Shown: positions 1-5,813 of the stretch, piece after piece
How positions within the stretch are numbered: position 1 is the stretch's first letter
Layout: each line of letters opens with the position of its first letter
NCBI GenBank assembly: GCA_024643705.1
Contig: JAHEML010000216.1
Span: 1 to 6,737, forward strand
Origin: Caldilineaceae bacterium
GTDB taxonomy: Bacteria > Chloroflexota > Anaerolineae > Caldilineales > Caldilineaceae
Direction of reading: 5' to 3'
Length of the DNA stretch: 6,737 nt
Notes under the pieces: model-generated
The model's database searches: none
What the model was told of the DNA's origin: nothing
What the model saw: only the letters and a program-made list of their open reading frames with translations
Made by a program: the position numbers and the translations under genes

Positions 1-695
1 AAGGCGGCGTTGGCGTCGGCGCGATACATCTCGCGCAGAACTTCCAGAGAAGGCGCGGGGCCAACCGAGCAGTTGATGCCCACCAGATGCGCGCCCGCTG
101 CGATCAGCCGCTGGACTGCCTCGCCGGGTTCAACGCCCGATCCGGTGCGCCCGTCCTGGTTGTAGGTCATCGAAGCCACAATCGGCAGATCGCAGATGGC
201 TTTGGCAGCTCGGACAGCGATTTCCAACTCGGCTATCTCGCTGAATGTTTCAAAAAGGAGCAAATCAGCGCCAGCTTCCCACAGGACAGCTATTTGCTCT
301 TGAAAGGCGAATTCTGCCTCTTCGATGGTGACAGGGCCGTAGGGGGCCAGCCGTTTGCCCAACGGGCCGATATCCCCAGCAATAAAGATGCTCCGCCCCA
401 CCACTTCCCGGACATCCCGCACCAATCTGACAGAGCGGAAGTTGAGTTCTCGCACTTTGTCTTGCAGACCCACATCCGCCAGCCGTACCCGATTGGCCCC
501 AAAGGTGTGGGTTTTGATCACGTCTGCGCCCGCGGTGGCAAAGGCTTGGTGGATTTCGGTGATCCAGCTGGGGCGGCTTATCGAGAGATATTCGAGACAC
601 TGCTCGTCACTGGCTCCCATGGAAAAGAGCATTGTGCCCATGGCGCCGTCGCAGAGCAGGGGTTGTTCGGATAGTTTTTGGAGGAAAGGGTGCAT
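1..695 (-). CDS. Homocysteine S-methyltransferase, N-terminal part (3' end outside window)
   Basis: This gene encodes a cytoplasmic homocysteine S-methyltransferase, which transfers a methyl group to homocysteine to make methionine. The minus strand is open from an ATG at 695-693 to the left edge, giving 231 codons. Residues 13-23 read LLCDGAMGTML, the glycine-rich start of the methyltransferase TIM barrel. IKTHTFGAN (60-68), FIAGDIGPLG and LLFETFSE follow in family order. VGINCS carries Cys209, expected to be the first of three zinc-ligand cysteines; the later Cys pair lies outside the window. The ATG is preferred because DGAMGT normally falls 10-20 residues from the start. No convincing Shine-Dalgarno precedes it; a repeat patch begins 9 nt upstream. 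The short N-terminus fits the roughly 600-residue bifunctional form fused to methylenetetrahydrofolate reductase (as in Bacillus YitJ), but a stand-alone enzyme or a MetH N-terminal module cannot be excluded. Confidence 0.9.
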   Translation of the reverse strand, partial: MHPFLQKLSEQPLLCDGAMGTMLFSMGASDEQCLEYLSISRPSWITEIHQAFATAGADVIKTHTFGANRVRLADVGLQDKVRELNFRSVRLVRDVREVVGRSIFIAGDIGPLGKRLAPYGPVTIEEAEFAFQEQIAVLWEAGADLLLFETFSEIAELEIAVRAAKAICDLPIVASMTYNQDGRTGSGVEPGEAVQRLIAAGAHLVGINCSVGPAPSLEVLREMYRADANAA

Positions 696-703
696 GGGAA
701 TCT

Positions 704-757
704 CGTGTTGCGTATTTTGTATTGCGTATTCTTTTGCAACACGAAATACGCAGTACA
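704..757. repeat. Degenerate heptamer / inverted-repeat patch beside the methyltransferase start
   Basis: Four consecutive 7-mers in one register (705-732) read GTGTTGC, GTATTTT, GTATTGC, GTATTCT, with consensus near GTATTGC. The right side carries the same kind of sequence in the opposite orientation: CGTGTTGC (704-711) is a perfect inverted match to GCAACACG (736-743), and CGTATTT (711-717) matches AAATACG (744-750). On the methyltransferase strand the patch ends about 9 nt before its ATG, so it would lie in the 5' untranslated region and could form a hairpin over the ribosome-binding area. Whether it has any regulatory role is unknown. Confidence 0.65.
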
Positions 758-793
758 CAGGCGGATATTTATGAACGAAACAGTAGCATTCCA

Positions 794-826
794 TTTATAG
801 CACGAACCACTCCTTTGGGGTAGAAT
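794..826. promoter_or_regulatory. Possible divergent -10 elements
   Basis: On the plus strand TAGAAT (821-826) resembles a -10 box. It would start transcription near 833, which makes a GTG start at 835 leaderless and favours the ATG at 874 for the protease. On the minus strand TATAAA (799-794) could serve the methyltransferase. Neither has a recognisable -35 hexamer at 16-18 bp, so both are weak calls resting on the hexamer and on the divergent gene arrangement. Confidence 0.25.
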
Positions 827-873
827 GCAAAGCTGTGTTTGTGACACTCTACCTCTTTTCTTGGCGAAATCAT

Positions 874-2136
874 ATGGAACCGGACCGCACGTCTCCCTCT
901 TTGCACACGCAAGTCAACAGCGCCTTTGCCAATGCCTATGGCGACACAGCAAAGACGGCTCTGGCCGTTATCGGTCAGGATATGGCTGTCGAGTCTGTAC
1001 GCGTGCCCGAACAGCCCAATCTCTTCGCATTGGAAGTGCGCGGACGCCTGCTGCGTCCCAGTGCCGATGTTTTTTCCCGCTGGTTGGCCGAGTTCAGCAA
1101 GCGGGGCCTCACCCCGTTTTTGCGGCGGGATGAAGGCACACAGTCCCTGAACGGAGAGTCTGGCGTCGTGTTGCAGGTGATGTCCGCCGCCTTTACCCCC
1201 ACCCCTTCCAACCCGTGGATCAACCTGGCGCTCTTTGTGGTCACACTGGTCAGCACGCTCTTTGTGGGCGCGATCTATGGGGCCGATGTGGAGATGGACC
1301 CCAACACCGGCTTTCTGGCGCTGATGTGGCATGTCTTTACAACGCCCGCCCTGCTGGTGAAAGGGCTGCCCTTTGCTCTCACGCTTTTGAGCATCCTGAC
1401 GGCCCATGAGTTCGGCCACTATTTTGCCGCCCGCTACCACAATGTGGCAGTCACCCTGCCCTATTTTATCCCTATGCCCTTTGGCTTTGGCACAATGGGC
1501 GCATTCATCCGCCTGAAAGAGCCAGTGCCGGATCGGCGCAAACTTTTCGACATCGGCGTGGCTGGGCCGCTGGCAGGGCTGGTGTTGGCCGTACCCCTGC
1601 TTTTTTATGGGCTGAGCACAAGTACTGTCAGGATTCCCGAATCCACGGCTGGGCTTATGCTGGAAGGCAACAACCTTCTCTACTACTTTGCCAAACTGTG
1701 GACCTTTGGGCAAGCTCTGCCCAATCCGGTCACGGGCATGGATGTGATGATGAACGACATCACCTTTGCTGCCTGGATCGGCCTGCTGGTGACGGCGCTG
1801 AATCTGCTGCCCCTTGGCCAGTTGGATGGCGGGCACACGGTCTTTGCCCTCTTTGGCAAAGGGGCACGCGTGATCAACTGGACGGCGTTGGGCGGGATGC
1901 TGCTACTGGGTATCGCCGGGCTGGGTGAGGTTCAGGCGCGGATTCCGGGGCTGGAGAATGTGGGCTGGGCAGGCTGGTTTGTCTGGCTGGTGCTGATCAA
2001 TCTGCTGGGTGGCCCTTTCCATCCACCCGCGCTGGACGATGTGACCGAGCTGGACACCCGTCGCCGCTGGTTGGGCTATGCAATGATCGCCATTTTTGTG
2101 CTGATCTTCATCCCTGTGCCCCTGCGCGAGCTGTGA
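874..2136 (+). CDS. Site-2 protease family (M50) zinc metalloprotease, membrane-embedded
   Basis: This is a 420-residue intramembrane zinc protease of the site-2 protease family. Such enzymes cut transmembrane segments of membrane-anchored regulators or clear membrane peptides; the substrate here is unknown. Residues 1-110 form a soluble domain ending near RWLAEFSKRGLTPFLRRDE. The first membrane helix is at about 115-136. The zinc motif HEFGH is at 178-182 at the end of a hydrophobic stretch, FDIGVAGPLAG is at 225-235, and the second active-site motif NLLPLGQLDGGH is at 310-321 with the metal-ligand Asp318. Further helices lie at about 336-350, 365-380 and 399-416. I see no PDZ domain. The soluble N-domain and the HPPALDD segment (383-389) suggest the EGY-like branch found in cyanobacteria, plastids and Chloroflexota. 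An in-frame GTG at 835 would add 13 residues; the ATG at 874 is chosen because of the possible promoter at 821. Neither start has a good Shine-Dalgarno. Confidence 0.92.
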   Translation: MEPDRTSPSLHTQVNSAFANAYGDTAKTALAVIGQDMAVESVRVPEQPNLFALEVRGRLLRPSADVFSRWLAEFSKRGLTPFLRRDEGTQSLNGESGVVLQVMSAAFTPTPSNPWINLALFVVTLVSTLFVGAIYGADVEMDPNTGFLALMWHVFTTPALLVKGLPFALTLLSILTAHEFGHYFAARYHNVAVTLPYFIPMPFGFGTMGAFIRLKEPVPDRRKLFDIGVAGPLAGLVLAVPLLFYGLSTSTVRIPESTAGLMLEGNNLLYYFAKLWTFGQALPNPVTGMDVMMNDITFAAWIGLLVTALNLLPLGQLDGGHTVFALFGKGARVINWTALGGMLLLGIAGLGEVQARIPGLENVGWAGWFVWLVLINLLGGPFHPPALDDVTELDTRRRWLGYAMIAIFVLIFIPVPLREL

Positions 2137-2162
2137 TAGAATTACGGAAAGAGGAAGAGTAG

Positions 2163-2201
2163 CTAGCAGTACACTCTCGATTTTGATGACGCCTAGCAGT
2201 A
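2163..2201. repeat. 9-bp direct repeat CTAGCAGTA, 30-bp spacing
   Basis: CTAGCAGTA occurs at 2163-2171 and 2193-2201, exactly 30 bp apart start to start, which is close to three helical turns. The pair lies in the 214-nt gap between the protease stop and glyQS. Two half-sites on one DNA face could bind a dimeric regulator, but nothing in the window identifies one. It could also be the remains of a duplication. Confidence 0.55.
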
Positions 2202-2262
2202 TGCTGTGGCAGAAAAACACAACCTGGCAATCGTTTCCTACGACACTGACTTCAACCGTACG

Positions 2263-2294
2263 CCATGCCGCCCCGTGACGCCAGGCATGGTTTT
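2263..2294 (+). terminator. Weak hairpin with short T run upstream of glyQS
   Basis: CCATGCC (2263-2269) pairs perfectly with GGCATGG (2284-2290) across a 14-nt loop, followed at once by four T residues. It could be a weak intrinsic terminator for the protease transcript or an attenuator in the glyQS leader. The 7-bp stem, long loop and short T run make it marginal. I find no T-box specifier or AGGGTGG-type antiterminator sequence with it. Confidence 0.3.
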
Positions 2295-2350
2295 GCGCAA
2301 TGTTGCCCAGCATACCCAATCAGAGCAGGAAAATGACAAGAAGTGAGCTT

Positions 2351-5300
2351 ATGAACGAAATTCCCTCCATGCAAGAAGTGATCCGCCGCCTCCACGAATA
2401 TTGGGCGGCCCGTGGCTGCACAATCTGGCAACCCCATAGCGAAAAAGTGGGCGCGGGCACAATGAACCCGGCCACTGTTCTGCGCGTCCTCGGCCCAGAG
2501 CCGTGGAGTGTGGCCTATGTGGAACCCTCCTTCCGGGCCGACGACGGACGCTACGGCGAGAACCCCAACCGGATGCAGATGCACACCCAATATCAGGTGA
2601 TTCTCAAACCCGATCCCGGCAACCCCCAGGAACTCTACCTGGGTAGCCTGGAAGCCATCGGCCTGGATCGCACCCGCCACGACATCCGCTTTGTGGAAGA
2701 CAACTGGGAATCGCCGACGCTGGGCGCGTGGGGGCTGGGCTGGGAAGTCTGGCTGGACGGCCAGGAGATCACCCAATTCACCTACTTCCAACAGGCGGGC
2801 AGCCTGCCCCTGGACCCGGTAAGCGTTGAGATCACCTATGGGCTGGAACGCATTGTGATGTACCTGCAACACAAAAGCGAAGTGTGGGCCATCGACTACG
2901 ACGGAACCCACACCTACGGCGAAATTTACAAACAGCAGGAGATCGAACACTGCGTCTATAACTTCGAGCTGGCCGATGTGGAGCGCCAAAAGATGCTCTA
3001 CGACATCTACAAGGCCGAAGCCGAAGCCTGCATCGCACGCGGTTTGGTAGCCCCTGCCCACGATATGGTGTTGCGCCAGAGCCAGACTTTCAATATCCTG
3101 GATGCACGGGGCGCGATCGGCGTGACCGAGCGGGCCAAATTCTTCGCGGATATGCGCGGCCAGGCCAAACGCATCTCCGAACTGTATGTGGAGGGCCGGC
3201 AGCGGGACGAATACCCCTGGCTTACTGATGAGATTCAGAGGTTGGAGACTGGAGATTCGATCACCGATCCCAATCCCCAATCTCCAGCCCCCAATCGCCA
3301 ATCGCCAATCTCCGCGCCCCAATCCCTCCTCCTGGAAATCGGCTCGGAAGAACTGCCGCCTAAAGATGTCACCGACGGCATTGCCCAGATTCAGGTGAAG
3401 TTGGGCGAACTGCTGGCTGGGGCCAATCTGGACTATGGCAAGCTGACCGTCACCGGGACAACCCGGCGACTGGTCGCCCATGTGACCGGGCTTTCCCATC
3501 AGCAGAAAGATGAAACGGTCGAAAAGAAAGGGCCACCCGCGGATCGCGCCTTCGACAGCCTGGGCCAGCCAACAAAGGCTGCGACCGGTTTTGCCCGAGG
3601 CCAGGGTGTAGACGTGGCTGATCTGGAAGTGCGGGACAACTACGTTTGGGCTGTGCAGCATGTGGCGGGCAAAGCCACCGTGGATGTCCTCCCGCAATTG
3701 CTGACTGACCTGCTGGATGGAATGCGCTGGGGCAAAACCATGCGCTGGAACGCCTCCAACGCGGCCTGGCCCCGCCCCCTACGCTGGATTGTCGCGCTCT
3801 ACGGCGACAGGGCTGTACCTGTGGCCTGGGGTGGCGTGAACAGCGGGCGGGTGAGCCGTGGCCCCCGTTTTGCCGATGCCGGGGCCGATCTGCCCGCGGG
3901 TGACTTTACAACCTTCGAGATCGCCAATGCCGACAGCTATTTCGATGCCATTGCCGCCCAGGGGGTTGTGTTGGATCGAGAAGAGCGCCGCCAGCGCATC
4001 GCTGCTCTGGTGGCCGAGACCGCGGCCCAGGCTGGTGGCAGCAGACCCGGCGATCCCGACCTGCTGGACGAAGTGACCGATTTGGTCGAATCCCCCACAC
4101 CCGTTCTCGGCAGCTTCGAGGCCAAATATCTCGACCTGCCCACATCAGTTCTCATCGGCGTGATGAAAAAACACCAACGCTATTTCCCCGTGGAGAAAGT
4201 GGCAGGTGACGATTCCGCGCAACCCGCAACTCGCAATTCGCAACTCCTGCCCCATTTTGTCACCATTGCCAACAGCAACGCCCTGGCCCACCCGGATGTT
4301 GTGCGCGCGGGCAACGAAGGGGTCATCCGGGCGCGCTATGCCGATGCTGCCTTCTTCTTCCGCAACGACACCGCCCGCAGCCTGGAAAGCTTTACGCCCC
4401 GGCTGGATACCCTCACTTTTCATGCCAAGTTGGGCTCCATGTTGGACAAGGTTCACCGGCTGGAGAAGCTGGCCCCGGAGATCGCCGCAATGCTGGGCGG
4501 TAGCGCCGACGAATTGGCAACCGTTGGCCGGGCCGCAGCCCTCAGCAAATCCGATCTGGTCACGTCGATGGTGGTGGAGATGACCAGCTTGCAGGGGATC
4601 ATCGGTGAAATCTACGCCCAGCGCAGCGGGGAAAGCCCCGCCGCGGCCCAGGCAATCCGGGAGCATTATCTGCCCCGCTTTTCCGGCGATAGCACACCCG
4701 ACACCCTTCCGGGTCTGGCCCTCAGCCTGGCCGACAAGCTGGACAGTTTGGCCGGTCTCTTTGCCGTGGGTGTCTCGCCCAGTGGCAGCGCTGATCCATT
4801 TGGCCTGCGCCGGGCGGCGCTGGGGATCGTCAACAATCTCATCAGCGGGCGGGTTGATTTCTCGGTCGATGCCGCGCTGGCCCTGGCTGCCAGCCATTTG
4901 CAGGTGGAAACATCGACCCAGAGCCTAGCCGATGCGGGCGAATTTGTCACCCGGCGTTTGCAGGGTGTGCTGCTGGAAATGGGCTATGCCTTTGATGTGG
5001 TGGAAGCTGTGCTGGCTGTGCGCGGGGACAACCCCGCGGCCGCCGAGCGGGCCTGTGCGGCGCTTTCCGCGATGGTGGCTGGGGCAGGCTGGGGCGAAAC
5101 TTTCACCGCCTATGCCCGCTGTGCGCGGATTGTGCGTAGTCTGGACACGACCCTGGTGCTGGTCCCCGCGGCCTACGAAACCGACGCAGAACGTGGCCTC
5201 CACGCCGCATGGGAAGAGGCCAAGGCTGCAATCGACGGTGCTGATGAGCCAGCTAGCAAGCTGGCCTCTGCCCTGGACAATCTGACTGGGCCTATTAACA

Positions 5301-5428
5301 CTTTCTTCGATGCTGTACTGATCAACGCAGAAGACGAGACTGTCCGTCAGGCTCGGCAAGCCCTGGTGCAACACATTGCTGGTCTGCCATCGTCGGTGGC
5401 CGACCTCAGCCGTTTGCAGGGATTTTAA
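2351..5428 (+). CDS. glyQS: Bifunctional glycyl-tRNA synthetase, fused alpha (GlyQ) and beta (GlyS) subunits
   Basis: This cytoplasmic class II synthetase charges tRNA-Gly with glycine using ATP. It is 1025 residues, matching alpha (about 300) plus beta (about 690) in one chain, as known in Chlamydia and plant organelles. The GlyQ half (1-296) has GCTIWQP, GPEPWSVAYVEPS, DGRYGENPNR, FVEDNW (114-119), LGAWGLGWEVW and the motif 3 segment EITYGLER (160-167). Residues 297-325 form a Pro/Ser/Gln-rich linker encoded by a heptamer repeat. GlyS starts at LLEIGSEELPPK (327-338), continues with MKKHQRYFPV (605-614) and SKSDLVTSMV (732-741), and ends with a helical tRNA-binding region and ADLSRLQGF. A second repeat-encoded insert lies at about 616-632 before LLPHF. 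The ATG at 2351 is chosen because it aligns with the usual GlyQ N-terminus and has GAAGTGAG just upstream; an in-frame ATG at 2333 is possible but has AGGA only 2 nt away. A strong terminator follows the stop. Confidence 0.95.
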   Translation: MNEIPSMQEVIRRLHEYWAARGCTIWQPHSEKVGAGTMNPATVLRVLGPEPWSVAYVEPSFRADDGRYGENPNRMQMHTQYQVILKPDPGNPQELYLGSLEAIGLDRTRHDIRFVEDNWESPTLGAWGLGWEVWLDGQEITQFTYFQQAGSLPLDPVSVEITYGLERIVMYLQHKSEVWAIDYDGTHTYGEIYKQQEIEHCVYNFELADVERQKMLYDIYKAEAEACIARGLVAPAHDMVLRQSQTFNILDARGAIGVTERAKFFADMRGQAKRISELYVEGRQRDEYPWLTDEIQRLETGDSITDPNPQSPAPNRQSPISAPQSLLLEIGSEELPPKDVTDGIAQIQVKLGELLAGANLDYGKLTVTGTTRRLVAHVTGLSHQQKDETVEKKGPPADRAFDSLGQPTKAATGFARGQGVDVADLEVRDNYVWAVQHVAGKATVDVLPQLLTDLLDGMRWGKTMRWNASNAAWPRPLRWIVALYGDRAVPVAWGGVNSGRVSRGPRFADAGADLPAGDFTTFEIANADSYFDAIAAQGVVLDREERRQRIAALVAETAAQAGGSRPGDPDLLDEVTDLVESPTPVLGSFEAKYLDLPTSVLIGVMKKHQRYFPVEKVAGDDSAQPATRNSQLLPHFVTIANSNALAHPDVVRAGNEGVIRARYADAAFFFRNDTARSLESFTPRLDTLTFHAKLGSMLDKVHRLEKLAPEIAAMLGGSADELATVGRAAALSKSDLVTSMVVEMTSLQGIIGEIYAQRSGESPAAAQAIREHYLPRFSGDSTPDTLPGLALSLADKLDSLAGLFAVGVSPSGSADPFGLRRAALGIVNNLISGRVDFSVDAALALAASHLQVETSTQSLADAGEFVTRRLQGVLLEMGYAFDVVEAVLAVRGDNPAAAERACAALSAMVAGAGWGETFTAYARCARIVRSLDTTLVLVPAAYETDAERGLHAAWEEAKAAIDGADEPASKLASALDNLTGPINTFFDAVLINAEDETVRQARQALVQHIAGLPSSVADLSRLQGF
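3241..3331 (+). repeat. In-frame heptamer repeat (CCCAATC) encoding the GlyQ-GlyS linker
   Basis: The stretch is 13 units of 7 bp in one register. CCCAATC or GCCAATC occurs at 3269, 3276, 3290, 3297, 3304 and 3318, with degenerate units between. The left end (3241-3257) carries the same family in the opposite orientation: CTGGAGATT (3249-3257) is a perfect 9-bp inverted match to AATCTCCAG (3279-3287), leaving a 21-nt loop. In the glyQS frame it encodes a 7-residue periodicity, PNPQSPA (307-313) then PNRQSPI (314-320) then SAPQS. It starts where GlyQ homology fades and stops right before GlyS homology begins. Confidence 0.85.
4216..4243 (+). repeat. In-frame heptamer repeat (CTCGCAA) inside the GlyS half
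   Basis: Four consecutive 7-mers in one register read CGCGCAA, CCCGCAA, CTCGCAA and TTCGCAA. In frame they contribute AQPATRNSQL (623-632), which contains a full seven-residue cycle of the consensus, ATRNSQL. Compared from memory with E. coli GlyS, where YFPV is followed by a short loop and LLPNF, this protein has roughly ten extra residues between YFPV and LLPHF, so the repeat sits in a length-variable surface loop. Confidence 0.75.
5248..5265. repeat. Perfect 7-bp palindrome inside the 3' part of glyQS
   Basis: GCCAGCT (5248-5254) and AGCTGGC (5259-5265) form a perfect inverted repeat with a 4-nt loop, AGCA. It encodes part of EPASKLAS without apparent disturbance of the GlyS C-terminal alignment. 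It may be a short dispersed palindromic unit or a chance result of codon choice. Confidence 0.35.
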
Positions 5429-5498
5429 TTCGGGGTTGCATTTGCATCCCATTGTGCGACAGCAGGATGTTGCCGCTTGAATTGAATTGCTTCCTCCC

Positions 5499-5537
5499 AC
5501 CCGCCGTGTGCCACACACGGCGGGTTTGTCTTTGTTT
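5499..5537 (+). terminator. Strong intrinsic terminator after glyQS
   Basis: A perfect 12-bp stem, ACCCGCCGTGTG (5499-5510) with CACACGGCGGGT (5514-5525), closes on a 3-nt loop and is followed by a T-rich run through 5537. It lies 70 nt past the glyQS stop. It should end the glyQS transcript and separate it from the secreted-protein gene downstream. Confidence 0.9.
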
Positions 5538-5813
5538 GGCTGTGATCTCCTACACTTGCCCCCTGTATCGTCGGCCACCGCTGGTCATAGATTCATTATG
5601 TAATATTGCCAGTACACCTGTGCCGCTCAGGCACCGTCTACCCAGGCGATGTCCCAACCCCTGTCATGTGGGTACACAGCCCGGCCCACCTTTCCCCAAC
5701 CGGACAAACAAACAAGAACGGAGGCTGCGATCATGTTCTGACAAAATGGTGTATACCCTACGATTTCCCCCGCAAGTAGGCGATGCAAAAAATGGAGTGA
5801 AATGGAGACCCCG
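5538..5813. other. Non-coding region upstream of the secreted-protein gene
   Basis: Together with the terminator area, 385 nt separate glyQS from the next gene. I find no credible coding region, tRNA or known riboswitch here. Visible items are an AT-rich patch (about 5588-5607), a 10-bp CAGTACACCT (5610-5619) that recurs early in the next gene, a 6-bp inverted pair TACCCA (5639-5644) / TGGGTA (5669-5674), and a -35-like CTGACA (5738-5743) with TACGAT (5759-5764) at a short 15-bp spacing. The downstream promoter is expected here, but I cannot place it with confidence. Confidence 0.5.
5804..5807 (+). promoter_or_regulatory. Ribosome binding site GGAG for the secreted-protein gene
   Basis: GGAG lies 6 nt before the ATG at 5814, a normal Shine-Dalgarno distance. 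It supports that start, which also places a complete signal peptide at the N-terminus. Confidence 0.7.

Noticed and set aside
87..674. 195-codon open frame on the plus strand
   Set aside because: It overlaps the methyltransferase frame on the other strand, which has clear family motifs throughout.
769..1836. 355-codon open frame on the minus strand
   Set aside because: It is antisense to the M50 protease, low in hydrophobic structure, rich in His/Gln/Gly as expected for a complement shadow, and has no known motif.
2137..2350. T-box or glycine riboswitch upstream of glyQS
   Set aside because: I found no T-box antiterminator core sequence, no specifier-loop arrangement and no paired glycine aptamer cores.
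3241..3331. CRISPR-like array
   Set aside because: The repeat unit is 7 bp with no spacers, so it is a tandem microsatellite-like stretch within a coding frame.
2252..3697. 481-codon open frame on the minus strand
   Set aside because: It is antisense to the clearly homologous GlyQ and GlyS segments, has no recognisable domain, and shows the heptamer repeat as a DWRLAIGGWRLGIG-type string, a by-product of the repeat.
5538..5813. tRNA or cyclic-di-GMP riboswitch
   Set aside because: No T-loop GTTCRA sequence or acceptor pairing is visible, and the conserved GEMM core strings are absent.
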